Shown here in pieces: positions 22,124 to 34,030 of a DNA stretch of 64,000 nt. The notes under the pieces were generated by a model that was given only the letters and a program-made list of their open reading frames with translations, did not search any database and was not told where the DNA came from. The stretch comes from Isoetes taiwanensis. Its lineage: Eukaryota; Streptophyta; Lycopodiopsida; Isoetales; Isoetaceae. The stretch is taken from contig JAJEKV010000005.1 of NCBI GenBank assembly GCA_021234155.1, forward strand, positions 14,999,468 through 15,063,467, in the 5' to 3' direction. Each line of letters opens with the position of its first letter. Positions within the stretch are counted from its first letter, which is position 1. A program made the translations under genes and the position numbers.

Positions 22124-25100
22124 TCGTCCGGGTTGTGAGATTTGTCTATGCATTTTTAGCATAGTTCCTAGTACGAACTATAGAACAGATCCTGTTCAAG
22201 TATAGTCGTGCTCATGTATGCTCTGATGTTGTTTATATATTGATGGATGCCTGTGGGATATAGATTTTATACTGTGCAGACCTTGCCGGATTCCTTCTAA
22301 GTCACTGATTGAGCATCATCACACATCTTGCTATCAACCAAGACAGCGGCAGGACTATTCTGTAGCAGGTCGGCATCAAGTATGTTAATTTTTTACCCCC
22401 TTTTTCTTTTCTTTATTTTTCCGTTTATGATTGGTACTTCTCTGTGCAAATACTCTTTCTCACATGATCTGCTGCTCCTCTGTGCAAAATAACCATGCAA
22501 CAATGATGAGCAGTGCAGTGCAAGATATACCTGGATGAATAAGAGCCTAACTGCTAATACAAAGGAAGGATTTTTTATGAGAGGTTCTTTTGTTTGGCTT
22601 TAGGTGCATCAAGCATTGAAGTAAATGCTCAATTTGACCTAGTAACTATTGACATGGAAATAGTTTCTAGGCTAGGATCGACGTCCCGAGATGATTGGTT
22701 ACACCTTTGAGTAGCATATGAGATAAAGGTGCTGAGGCAAAATATATAATAAAAAGGGCAGACGAGTTCATGTAATGACAACCTTGTGTGGCCTGTCTGG
22801 TTAGATGGGGGGATCTATTACGTGCATCTCTCTGTGCCTATTTGGTGTCACTGTGCTTAACCAAAATGCAAGTAAGCTTTTGCTTTACTACATTTTGCAG
22901 CTATAAAGTTGAGATAAATTGTCATATTTTTGTTGAAGAATAATGATCAATCTTTGTGAGTAGAACTATTTGGAGCAAAATATGTGGAATTGGTACAGAT
23001 CAGTGACAGGTTCAACATCAATTTATGATTAAGGCATCTGCACTCAACATATGGCGTCCTGGCCATGTTGGCCTCAACTATTAAGTCTGCACTTGCAACC
23101 AATAGGCTTAGTTGCATGAAGATTTTAGATAGCATTTTTATTAATATCATACTCTGTTGTTCAAGATTATTGAGATATTATGAAACTGCGCATATGCTTG
23201 AAATCCTTCCCTTACTGTAATTTTGACTGTCTTGAGCTATTTTTGGGGTGTTCTTGGGTTGTCAACGGCTTGCCATGTCTGCAAAACGTGGTATGGAATA
23301 ATGCAAAATTGGTCAAATGAATTTATCTGTTGGAGCTTATTCATAGCATAGTTGGTTGCCTCAAGGCGCATAAGATCTTTAATATCCTAATGTGGACATA
23401 CTATCTTCATTATCCTGAAGCATCATTCTTCTGTAAGATTGATTCTTCCATAAGATCTTGGAGTTGATCAACACGCAAACAGAATAGATACTGCTTAAAG
23501 ATTCCATCAAGCTTCCAAATATCAGTTAACTTATGGAGTTTGGTCTACCATGGTAATAATAAAGGGAAGCAGTCATGCTTTGAAGTAAGTCCCTTTTATT
23601 TTCAGCACCCAAAATAATCAATTGTTTAGCTATGTTTAGGACCATGGCAAATTGCCATCATGCTTGCAAATTATGTTTGTTGGCATTCATGCTGGCCTCA
23701 AATATTTGTAAGTTTGCACTTGTAGCCAATATGCTTAGTGGCATGAAGATTTTAGATGACATTTTTATTTTCTTTGTTTGCATTTATTTTGGTTTACACT
23801 TGGCTCAGATCTTCAGTATTGAGGTGATTTTTGCATGAGTCTATTGTTTATGCATGATCTTAAACATATTTGAGGGCAAAGAAGTGGGCCCATATTATAT
23901 GCCCGGAATTGGAGAATGTTTCCAGTTAAAATCATGGCGGTGGTAATTAATAGGAATTTTAACAACCAAATTATATGTCTGAGACTAAAGAGGCGTTACA
24001 GCATTGGGACATGCATATATGTTACAAATGCATTAAGTTGCTTCAGAGGTATTTAATATTTCTTTCTAGCTATATCATTTAGGCCCTCTTTTTAGAAGTT
24101 TCTCTTATCGGACATGCCTATTCAATAGTCTACAGTTGTAGCCTGTTCTAGAACCTTTTACGCATTTCTCAAGGCCATTAGGTGTTAGATCGTAACATCT
24201 GACTCTTTGTTAATGAGATTTGTTTAAGATACAAATGCTATTATCATGGGTTTGATTATTGTTTTGGATTTGTAAATACTTTCTCAATGTGAGATCTCAT
24301 TTAAATTTTATGGAGCTTTAAGCCTAATACTCTTGCTCCATCTTGACAGGGTATTCGCTTGAGTGCTCTACTAAAAACTCGTAGACATAATCTGGGTTCT
24401 GAATAATACGGTAAGTCCTAACTGTTGATTATCAGCTCTGATGTAGACAAGTTGGGGAGTAGACAAACTTCCATATGATATGACTTTGCAACTGTGAGTT
24501 TTCTTCAATTTAGAGGTTTTCCAATTCATGGGTAATATTTCTAGCTTGTGAAATATGTCCTTTGCGGGATAGAGTTTGAATCTCATTTATGTATTCCCGT
24601 GTATATTTCACACACTGCAATACTTGCAAGGAAATTCTTGCATTGAAACAATTGTAAAAAGAGGGCCTAGAAAGAGGGGAAATTAGACAATTAGGTTTGC
24701 CACAAAATCCCCTTCACGTTTTAACTCCAAAACAAAAAGCGGGTCTAAAGAAAATTCTTGGAGGACCTGGTTTTGTTGAAACTGTAAATGTTTTTACCTT
24801 CTGCATGGAAATGCTTTCCAAGCTGAATTCAGCATGATGCATGGGGCTAAAAGCTTATTCTGTTGGAGTGTTAATACACATCATTGAGGATTCAACAATT
24901 TATTGGTTTGTTTTGTAACATATCCAAGGTTTAGATTATCTATGCAAATTATCTCAATTTGCTAGGTGTTTGCCTCTAGCTTTCTTACACTCTTGTGTCA
25001 AGTTTCTTATGTTTAATTTATGGATGTTCGAAGGTTTTGGCACTGTTGAAGCGTGCATAATATATGTACAACAACCTTCTATGTAGCATTAACATGCAAA

Positions 25101-25554
25101 ATATATATGAGATCAGCAATATCTAACACGTTTTAAAGATTTACATTCGCATGAGTTTATTCCATCACCTATGACAAATTCACCCATGCATGTGTATCAT
25201 AAAAAGAATGGCTATTTCCAAATGATCTATTGGTCTTCAATAACGGGGCTATCATTCAAGCAGTCTATTGATTTTCACACCTTGAATATGCCATTCTGTG
25301 AAATAAAAACTAGCAAAACTTTATAAACATTAAAAATATGCAAAAAAAAGTCTGTGTACCACTATTAATCCTTTCTTGTATACCATCTCTTCTATTATGG
25401 AAATTTACAATTGCATAGTACCAGCTCTATATTTTCTATACGATATGCAATTGTTAAACTGGCACTTCAACAAAGGTGATGAGCACCATGTAGTTTTATA
25501 ATGTAGGCTCTTATAACAACAATCAACAATCTGTAGCACAATCATATACACATA
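22124..25554 (+). repeat. Module w, unit 1 of a tandem pair
   Basis: About 3.4 kb starting CGTCCGGGTTGTGAGATT and repeated immediately downstream (25555-28998) and at 44728-47249. Inside each unit a segment of about 90 bp occurs twice (23041-23150 and 23640-23760), both with GGCATGAAGATTTTAGAT-like cores. I recognise no protein; the longest conserved ORFs are about 60-90 codons without family motifs. Confidence 0.92.
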
Positions 25555-28500
25555 TCGTCCGGGTTGTGAGATTTGTCTATGCATTTTTAGCATAGTTCCT
25601 AGTACGAACTATAGAACAGATCCTGTTCAAGTATAGTCGTGCTCATGTATGCTCTGATGTTGTTTATATATGTTCAAAGATTTATTGATGGATGCCTGTG
25701 GGATATAGATTTTATACTGTGCAGACCTTGCCGGATTCCTTCTAAGTCACTGATTGAGCATCATCACACATCTTGCTATCAACCAAGACAAATGGCAGGA
25801 CTATTCTGTAGCGGTCGGCATCAAGTATGTTAATTTTTACCCCCCTTTTTCTTTTCTTTATTTTTCCGTTTATGATTGGTACTTCTCTCAAAATACTCTT
25901 TTCTCACATGATCTGCTGCTCCTCATTGCAAAATAACCATGCAACAATGATGAGCAAAGCGATTACAAGATATACCTGGATGAATAAGAGCCTAACTGCT
26001 AATACAAAGGAAGGATTTTTTATGAGAGGTTCTTTTGTTTGGCTTTAGGTGCATCAAGCATTGAAGTAAATGCTCAATTTGACCTAGTAACTATTGACAT
26101 GGAAATAGTTTCTAGGCTAGGATCGACGATCCGAGATGATTGGTTACACCTTTGAGTAGCATATGAGATAAAGGTGCTGAGGCAAAATATATAATAAAAA
26201 GGGCAGACGAGTTCATGTAATGACAACCTTGTGTGGCCTGTCTGGTTAGATGGGGGATCTATTACGTGCATCTCTCTGCCTATTTGGTGTCATCCTGTGC
26301 TTAACCAAAATGCAAGTAAGCTTTTGCTTTACTACATTTTGCAGCTATAAAGTTGAGATAAATTGTCATATTTTTTGTTGAAGAATAATGATCAATCTTT
26401 GTGAGTAGAACTATTTGGAGCAAAATATGTGGAATTGGTACAGATCAGTGACAGGTTCAACATCAATTTATGATTAAGGCATCTGCACTCAACATATGGC
26501 GTCCCGGCCATGTTGGCCTCAACTATTAAGTCTGCACTTGCAACCAATAGGCTTAGTTGCATGAAGATTTTAGATAGCATTTTTATTAATATCATACTCT
26601 GTTGTTCAAGATTATTGAGATATTATGAAACTAGCGCGATATGCTTGAAATCCTTCCCTTCTTGTAATTTTGACTGTCTTGAGCTATTTTGGGGTGTTCT
26701 TGGGTTGTCAACGGCTTGCCATGTCTGCAAAACGTGGTATGGAATAATGCAAAATTGGTCAAATGAATTTATCTGTTGGAGCTTATTCATAGCATAGTTG
26801 GTTGCCTCAAGGCGCATAAGATCTTTAATATCCTAATGTGGACATACTATCTTCATTATCCTGAAGCATCATTCTTCTCGTAAGATTGATTCTTCCATAA
26901 GATCTTGGAGTTGATCAACACGCAAAAAGAATAGATACCGCTTAAAGATTCCATCAAGCTTCCAAATATCGCTTAACTTATGGAGTTTGGTCTACCATGG
27001 TAATAATAAAGGGAAGCAAAATCATGCTTTGAAGTAAGTCCCTTTTATTTTCAAAGCACCCAAAATAATCAATTGTTTAGCTATGTTTAGGACCATGGCA
27101 AATTGCCATCATGCTTGCAAATTATGTTTGTTGGCATTCATGCTGGCCTCAAATATTTGTAAGTTTGCACTTGTAGCCAATATGCTTAGTGGCATGAAGA
27201 TTTTAGATGACATTTTTATTTTCTTTGTTTGCATTTATTTTGGTTTACACTTGGCTCAGATCTTGATGATTGAGGTGATTTTTGCATGAGTCTATTGTTT
27301 ATGCATGATCTTAAACATATTTGAGGGCAAAAGAAGTGGGCCCATATTATATGCCCTAATTGGAGAATGTTTCCGCTTAAAATCATGGCGGTGGTAATTA
27401 ATAGGAATTTTAACAACCAAATTATATGTCCGAGACTAAAGAGGCGTTACATTGAGACATGCATATATGTTACAAATGCATTAAGTTGCTTCAGAGGTAT
27501 TTAATATTTCTTTCTAGCTATATCATTTAGGCCCTCTTTTTAGAAGTTTCTCTTATCGGACATGCCTATTCAATAGTCTGATTGTAGCCTGTTCTAGAAC
27601 CTTTTACGCATTTCTCAAGGCCATTAGGTGTTAGATCGTAACATCTGACTCTTTGTTAATGAGATTTGTTTAAGATACAAATGCTATTATCATGGGTTTG
27701 ATTATTGTTTTGGATTTGTAAATACTTTCTCAATGTGAGATCTCATTTAAATTTTATGGAGCTTTAAGCCTAATACTCTTGCTCCATCTTGACAGGGTAT
27801 TCGCTTGAGTGCTCTACTAAAAACTCGTAGACATAATCTGGGTTCTGAATAATACGGTAAGTCCTAACTGTGATTATCACTCGATGTAGACAAGTTGGGG
27901 AGTAGACAAACTTCCATATGATATGACTTTGCAACTGTGAGTTTTCTTCAATTTAGAGGTTTTCCAATTCATGGGTAATATTTCTAGCTTGTGAAATATG
28001 TCCTTTGCGGGATAGAGTTTGAATCTCATTTATGTATTCCCGTGTATATTTCACACACTGCAATACTTGCAAGGAAATTCTTGCATTGAAACAATTGTAA
28101 AAAGAGGGCCTAGAAAGAGGGGAAATTAGACAATTAGGTTTGCCACAAAATCCCCTTCACGTTTTAACTCCAAAACAAAAAGCGGGTCTAAAGAAAATTC
28201 TTGGAGGACCCGGTTTTGTTGAAACTAGAATGTTTTACCTTACGCATGGAAATGCTTTCCAAGCCGAATTCAAAGATGATGCATGGGGCTAAAAGCTTAT
28301 TCTGTTGGAGTGTTAATACACATCATTGAGGATTCAACAATTTATTGGTTTGTTTTGTAACATATCCAAGGTTTAGATTATCTATGCAAATTATCTCAAT
28401 TTGCTAGGTGTTTGCCTCTAGCTTTCTTACACTCTTGTGTCAAGTTTCTTATGTTTAATTTATGGATGTTCGAAGGTTTTGGCACTGTTGAAGCGTGCAT

Positions 28501-28998
28501 AATATATGTACAACAACCTTCTATGTAGCATTAACATGCAAAATATATATGAGATCAGCAATATCTAACACGTTTTAAAGATTTACATTCGCATGAGTTT
28601 ATTCCATCACCTATGACAAATTCACCCATGCATGTGTATCATAAAAAGAATGGCTATTTCCAAATGATCTATTGGTCTTCAATAACGGGGCTATCATTCA
28701 AGCAGTCTATTGATTTTCACACCTTGAATATGCCATTCTGTGAAATAAAAACTAGCAAAACTTTATAAACATTAAAAATATGCAAAAAAAAGTCTGTGTA
28801 CCACTATTAATCCTTTCTTGTATACCATCTCTTCTATTATGGAAATTTACAATTGCATAGTACCAGCTCTATATTTTCTATACGATATGCAATTGTTAAA
28901 CTGGCACTTCAACAAAGGTGATGAGCACCATGTAGTTTTATAATGTAGGCTCTTATAACAACAATCAACAATCTGTAGCACAATCATATACACATATT
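25555..28998 (+). repeat. Module w, unit 2 of a tandem pair
   Basis: Head-to-tail copy of 22124-25554, with the junction at CATATACACATAT/CGTCCGGG. Base differences from unit 1 cluster at CAG/CTG sites (AGCAGTCATG against AGCAAAATCATG, TTCAGCACCC against TTCAAAGCACCC). Outside those sites the two units are almost identical, so the duplication is recent. Confidence 0.92.
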
Positions 28999-29440
28999 AG
29001 GATTCGATGATTCCAATACTCACCTTGAACAACATCAAATTCCAATCCGCTCTTCAGTACAAGGACATGAACTTCCTTTGCTTCTATATTAGTTGCCCAA
29101 TCCCCACAAGCATCAAGAAGATAGAGGAATGTTACCTTATTGGATACACACTCATAAATTGCATTTTAGCAAACACGATCAGAGCCTTCCTACAGTGACT
29201 ACAAAAAACAAGTGCACTAATCATACAAGACCATGAGATCTTGTCAAGCTCCATAGTACCTTGGCATCAAATTCATATCAGCTAAAGGATGGGTCAATTC
29301 TAGAAAACGCTCAGCCTAAAAAGTATGTTTAAAATAAAAAAAATCATGCCTAAGGTGAAAAATCAATTGTCTAACCAAAAGAAATTAAAAGCAAAACAAT
29401 TTGATGCCCAAAAAGCCAAAAACCTTAGGTCATATTCATA
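28999..29440 (-). pseudogene. PPR fragment (module y, copy B)
   Basis: Minus strand encodes KEVHVLV, LKSGLEFDVV and upstream units equivalent to 3040-3440. It is cut at about 29010, where it joins module w, so the downstream PPR units kept in copy A are missing. Copy B lacks the retroposon found in copy A. Confidence 0.7.
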
Positions 29441-29599
29441 TGGAAAAATACAAAAATATTTTTCACCGCCGAAAGAACAATCAGTAATAATGGTCATTAG
29501 ATCATGAGATATACGTACATTATGAGGTCGAAATAGATGACTATAATGCGTAACTCCTCCTATCAGCAAAACAATTTGTAAAGGTATTCTAATTCATTC

Positions 29600-30018
29600 A
29601 TCCTCTTGACATATGATGACATTCGAATACGCTATGCTGAGTTGGTCCGTCCTGGCCAGCCCCCGCATGAGATGTTGAGCACGAGCTCGATACGGAGGTT
29701 GGGATCATATCTTCAAGAGATTATGGATCGCCGACATCAGCTCAGTCTTTGGGCACTTACCTGATACATGTATATATCTCTGTCCCCCATAATATATTTG
29801 TCTTTGTATTTGTACATTTTGACAAGAAACCTGTTCCTGTGGTTTTCCCCCAAATAACCCTTCGGGGCGGGGAGGGGTTTTTTTTAACCTGGACAGTAAT
29901 AACTTGTTGCACCTCCTGTTTGGGTCCCATAGGCCAATTGGTATCCGTGGACAATAAAAACTCTATTCTATTCTATTCTATTCTATTCTATTCTATTCTA
30001 TTCTATTCTATTCTATTC
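29600..30018 (+). mobile_element. LINE 3'-end fragment with (ATTCT)n tail (copy B, module y)
   Basis: Orthologue of the fragment at 5080-5533. Here the C-terminal coding remnant is cleaner: RYAELVRPGQPPHEMLSTSS, then RRLGSYLQEIMD, very close to the element at 57194-57847. The 3' UTR hairpin and TGGGTCCCATAGGCC precede (ATTCT)n at 29958-30018. Confidence 0.88.
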
Positions 30019-30048
30019 TGTAATGTACATGCATTAGGCTCTTATTAG

Positions 30049-30393
30049 TGTCGAGATATATGATATCGAGATCACCATCTTGTCGCTTGACAAAGATCGA
30101 CAAAGACTCAAAGACAGAGAGGTCGACTATGTCTTGACTCAAAGACTTCATCAAGACACTACACCAGCCCACCCACTTGCCTTAATTAGCTACGGCACCG
30201 ACTTGCCTTAATTAGTTACGGCATAATTATGTGTGGTTGGTAACGGGAGCAGTTATTATCTACTGCCCCTTTTTATATCTTGTATTCATACATACGCTGA
30301 ATACAATTCCATTTTGCTTTTGTTTTGGGAGCTTGCGCTCTCGAATTCGAGCCTGTGCATCCCTTTCTCTCCGCTCTTGGTGCAACCTTGACA
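30049..30393 (+). repeat. 5' LTR of the copia element
   Basis: Starts TGTCGAGATATATGATATCG and ends GCAACCTTGACA. It aligns to 34031-34369. Differences are concentrated in one block (30078-30150), where each CAGCAC of the 3' LTR is read as CAAAGA-type sequence. Confidence 0.95.
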
Positions 30394-30411
30394 TGGTATC
30401 GAAAGACTAGG
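30394..30411 (+). promoter_or_regulatory. Copia primer-binding site
   Basis: TGGTATC immediately follows the 5' LTR, the usual match to the 3' end of initiator tRNA-Met. The following bases (GAAAGACTAGG) diverge from the usual AGAGC, possibly a CAG-site artefact. Confidence 0.8.
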
Positions 30412-30444
30412 TGTCTTGAGATTGATTCAAGATCAACACAAAGA

Positions 30445-31290
30445 ATGGAGAAGGATGCAAGCTACAACCAGATTACCTTCCCTCGGCGGTCGTGGTGATT
30501 CAAATCTTCGATGGCACGGGTTTTCAAAGAATGGAAGAGAAGAATGACTCTCATTCTTAAGGCTGAAGGAGTCCGGGGAATTGTTAGTGGCCAAGAACCA
30601 AAGACCCGAAGCTTGCGCCAGATGGCAAGAATAAATCTGTTCTTGATGCTTGGCGTGCACGGATGACAAGGCTATGGCTACGATTGGGCTTTACTGTCAA
30701 TCTCTTCTTGATGAGGTTCGAAGGAGAACAGCCATGATTTATGGAATGCTCTCATCCAAGAGCATGAAAAGAAGACCCATACACAAATTGGGCATTTGTA
30801 TCTTTGAAGTGGTGAATATGCTACCGGGAAGAGACAGAGAGTCTTGACAAATTCGCAGACGCATGAAGAACACCTTTCGCAGATTGAAGCCTCCGGAGAA
30901 GAGAATAAGATCTCTCCTTCATTGCAATTATTCTTCTTTCTTAGATCCTTACCCAATTCTTTCCATGCTTTGGCGCAGCAAACCTCATGCAAATTGCCGA
31001 CATGGATCTCAATCGTGCAATCACTTCCGTCAAGGAGGAGATCATGATGAGGAAGGATGCTGGGATTATCAAAGACGAGCACAATGCTTTCTTTGCAGGT
31101 CATTCTGAGCCTAAATCCTATGCAAAAGGGAATGAAAAAGCTAAGAAGAAGAAGAATAACAGTAGCAGCAATGCCTTCAAGGGTGCTTGACAAAGAAAGG
31201 CACAAGATCCAAGCAAAGCAGTCCCGCGGACTATTGCAAGAAAGGCAATCATACCGCAGCAGAATGTAGGAAGAAGATGAAGGATCTTGA
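30445..31290 (+). pseudogene. Copia gag region with zinc knuckle
   Basis: Frame fragments include FDGT-F, EWKRRMTLILKAEGVRGIVS and, near 31230-31275, DYCKKGNHTAAECRKK, a CCHC-type nucleocapsid knuckle whose first Cys and spacing are disturbed. At least four frame changes occur. The product would be the capsid of the intracellular particle. Confidence 0.75.
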
Positions 31291-31657
31291 GCACAAACTG
31301 AAAGCTTTGGAGACAAACAAAGCTTCAGCCAATGTGGCCCAAATTGTTGAAGAAGTAAGCGTAGCCAATGTGGTTCCCTGCAGCCCGGATTATGTCTATC
31401 TTTGTAAACAAGTGGCAGCCCCTCGCTCTATCAAATTCATCATGGATTCTGGTGCTACAGCTCATATTAGTTGGCACAAAGATTGGTTTGAAAATTTCAG
31501 ACCTATCTCTTCCAATCACATTGTTCAAATCGGCGACAATAGTGAGCATCAAATCTGCGGAATGGGTGACATTCAAGTACCCACAAGTCTTGGTAATTTC
31601 ACTTTAAAAGGGGTAATGTATGCTCCTACTTTACGTAAAGATCTGATTTACATTTAA
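31187..31657 (+). CDS. Copia protease segment of the polyprotein
   Basis: An open frame of 156 codons covers the zinc knuckle and the aspartic protease. The catalytic motif is DSGATAHI (31446-31469) within IKFIMDSGATAHIS, followed by the family pattern GMGDIQVPTS and LKGVMYAPTLRKDLI. In an intact element it would continue in the same polyprotein into integrase; here the frame ends at 31657. Confidence 0.85.
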   Translation: MTKKGTRSKQSSPADYCKKGNHTAAECRKKMKDLEHKLKALETNKASANVAQIVEEVSVANVVPCSPDYVYLCKQVAAPRSIKFIMDSGATAHISWHKDWFENFRPISSNHIVQIGDNSEHQICGMGDIQVPTSLGNFTLKGVMYAPTLRKDLIYI

Positions 31658-31671
31658 CGCGCCTTCTTGAT

Positions 31672-32322
31672 ATGGGCACAAGAGTTATCTTTGATAGTGA
31701 CGACTGCATTGTTCGCAGCAAAGTTACAGGAAAGAGCCTTGCTCGTGCTATTCGTACGGGTAATCTCTACCATTTGGGCCAAGAATATGCTGACCAAGTT
31801 GTTCTTGTAGCTGCTGGTAATGGTACCTGTGATCTGTGGCATAAGAGGCTTGGACACATCAGTCTTAAAGCACTCAACCAGCTGCCCCAACTTGTAGAAG
31901 GTTTTGATCTTCATCAGCACCCTACTCTTGCAAGTTGTGAGGCTTGTGCATTGGGCAAACAGCACCGCAGATCTTTTACTCTTATTGGATCTCGTGCTAC
32001 TGCTCTTCTTGAACTAGTACACACGGATCTTTGTGGTCCAACTCATGTTCCCTCTCTTTCGGGTGCTTATTATTTTCTGACATTCATTGATGATTTGAGC
32101 AGGAAAACATGGGTCTATTTCTTGAAGCGAAATCGATGCATTTGCCCATTTCCAAGAATGGAAAGCTTTGTTGAGAATCAAGTAGCCCATAAGATTAAGA
32201 AGCTCAGATCCGATAATGGTGGAGAATTTACCAGTCAAGCATTCAATCATTTTTGTGCTGATCATGGTATTGAGCGCCAACTTACCGAGCCTCATACTCC
32301 ACAACATAATGGCGTTATTTGA
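31672..32322 (+). CDS. Copia integrase segment of the polyprotein
   Basis: GAG-pre-integrase zinc domain LWHKRLGHISLKAL..CEACALGKQHRR, then the catalytic core with Asp in HTDLCGP, Asp in SDNGGEF and the region before the Glu (HTPQHNGVI). An extra T just before GAA at 32319 shifts the frame and creates a stop exactly at the catalytic Glu codon. The C-terminal integrase and linker continue in another frame (LRVFGCAAFMLIPKANRKKL and FVGFS..YRLIDPDTKKLCV, 32500-32680). Confidence 0.9.
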   Translation: MGTRVIFDSDDCIVRSKVTGKSLARAIRTGNLYHLGQEYADQVVLVAAGNGTCDLWHKRLGHISLKALNQLPQLVEGFDLHQHPTLASCEACALGKQHRRSFTLIGSRATALLELVHTDLCGPTHVPSLSGAYYFLTFIDDLSRKTWVYFLKRNRCICPFPRMESFVENQVAHKIKKLRSDNGGEFTSQAFNHFCADHGIERQLTEPHTPQHNGVI

Positions 32323-32868
32323 ACGGAAGAATCGCAAATTGTTGACATGGCACGCTGTTTGCTCGCTCAATCCTCAAGCACCCATTCAATTTTGGGCTGA
32401 AGCAAAGGGTACTCGGTTTACCTACTCAATAGATTGCCCAATCGCTGTTGTGAAAAATCAGACTCTGAACAAGCTTTCACCGCATAAAGCCAAATTTGTC
32501 TCCCTTGCGTGTCTTTGGATGTGCTGCCTTTATGCTTATTCCCAAAGCAAATCGCAAGAAACTTGAGCATACTAGCAAGAAAATGATCTTTGTGGGTTTC
32601 TCTGACCAGTGCAAGCATGGTTATAGGTTGATTGATCCGGATACCAAGAAGCTTTGTGTTAGTCGCGATGTTATTTTTCATGAAGATGTTTCGGCATTTC
32701 AGCAAGGTTCAAAAACTCCTAATGTGGAATTTCTTGATATCTCTGCATGGATAACAGATGACGCCATAGCTTCTAATCCATCGGACTTAGTTTCTGATAT
32801 TCCAAAGACTGCAGCGGCCCAAAGACTGCAGCGGTTCCGGACTCGCAGCAGTCCCCAAAGACTGCGCA

Positions 32869-33789
32869 GTGATTTACAAAGACCCTGCTTTCACGATCAC
32901 GGTAGATCTTGACACATCCGATCAAGGAGGAGATCTTGACCCATCTGATCCAGGAGATGATTTTGATCATCCTGATCAAGGAGGAGTTGAAGAAGAACTT
33001 GGTCGAGGTAAAAGGAAACGTTTTCCTCCTCAAAGGTTTGCTTTCTATGCTGAAATTATGCCCAAAGATTATGGAGTTTTGTGGTGTCGCTATTATCGAA
33101 CCCACCAGCTATCGTGGAAGCTATTTCATGTGTTTGCTGCACCTCATTGGCAGCAGGCAATGGACCACGAAATGGATTCTATTGTTCAAAATGGCACTTG
33201 GGATTTGGTTCCTCTTCCTCATGATAGGAAGGTTGTTGGTAACAAATGGGTCTACAAATGCAAGCTCCATCCTGATGGAACCATCAGCAGCTACAAAGCA
33301 CGCTTGGTTGCACAGGGTTTCAGCCAGCAATATGGCATTGATTACTTGGAAACATTTTCTCCAGTGGTCAAAATGATGAGCATTCGCATTCTTCTTGCAT
33401 TTGCTGCTCATTATAATCTTGAGGTTCATCAAACAGATGTCAAAACAGCATTTCTTAATGGCAAACTTGATGAAGAAATATATATGAAGCAACCTCAGGG
33501 TTATGTCAAAGCTGGTGCTGAGCATTTAGTATGCAAATTGACGAAGGCACTTTACGGGTTAAAGCAAGCATCACGTGCTTGGTACAAGACCATAGATTCT
33601 TTCTTCAAAGACCAAGGATTCCAGCCTATTGAGGCTGATTCTAATGTCTACATCCGTCGTCAAGGCAAGTTCTTACTCATCATTGCTTTGTATGTGGATG
33701 ATTCCTTGCTCATAGGCAACAATAATGAGCACATTGCTGAATTCAAGACAAAGCTTGCTGCTAAGTTTCCAATGGTAGACTTGGGCTAA
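32869..33789 (+). CDS. Copia reverse transcriptase segment
   Basis: This open frame of 306 codons is the best preserved part of the element. Motifs in order: WKYKCKLHPDG-type NKWVYKCKLHPDG, KARLVAQGFSQQYGIDYLET, HQTDVKTAFLNGKLDEEIYM, LYGLKQASRAWYKTID and the catalytic YVDDSLLIGN. It stops after AKFPMVDLG, where the connection and RNase H core should follow, because of an internal deletion. Confidence 0.95.
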   Translation: MIYKDPAFTITVDLDTSDQGGDLDPSDPGDDFDHPDQGGVEEELGRGKRKRFPPQRFAFYAEIMPKDYGVLWCRYYRTHQLSWKLFHVFAAPHWQQAMDHEMDSIVQNGTWDLVPLPHDRKVVGNKWVYKCKLHPDGTISSYKARLVAQGFSQQYGIDYLETFSPVVKMMSIRILLAFAAHYNLEVHQTDVKTAFLNGKLDEEIYMKQPQGYVKAGAEHLVCKLTKALYGLKQASRAWYKTIDSFFKDQGFQPIEADSNVYIRRQGKFLLIIALYVDDSLLIGNNNEHIAEFKTKLAAKFPMVDLG

Positions 33790-33793
33790 GTTT

Positions 33794-33997
33794 CCAAAAT
33801 CTAAGCATGTTCCCAAGCATTATCATTTTGTAAGGGACCTTGTGGCTGATAAGCAGGTTCAGATTGAGCATGTTTCTACACGGGACAATACCGCAGATCT
33901 CTTGACTAAGCCTTTGGCTCGTGAGCTCTTTGAGCGACATCGACTTGGTATTGGTCTTGATAGATTCCAGATCTCATCTCCAGGAGGAGGAGGTTGA
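33794..33997 (+). pseudogene. Copia RNase H C-terminal remnant
   Basis: Encodes SKHVPKHYHFVRDLV, QIEHVSTRDNTADLLTKPL and a short tail ending at TGA 33995, the usual last part of copia RNase H. Everything between the end of the RT palm and this point is lost. At the joint, GCTAAGTTTCC occurs twice (33761 and 33785), suggesting repair with copied filler. Confidence 0.88.
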
Positions 33998-34021
33998 GCA
34001 TGGAGATGGTGACCTCTCATC

Positions 34022-34030
34022 AAGGAGGAG
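34022..34030 (+). promoter_or_regulatory. Copia polypurine tract
   Basis: AAGGAGGAG immediately before the 3' LTR, the usual plus-strand primer. Confidence 0.8.

Noticed and set aside
22124-28998. Gene in module w
   Set aside because: The small ORFs (60-90 codons) lack motifs, and frames are not maintained between the three copies.
30678-31316. 212-codon minus-strand ORF
   Set aside because: Antisense shadow of the copia gag region.
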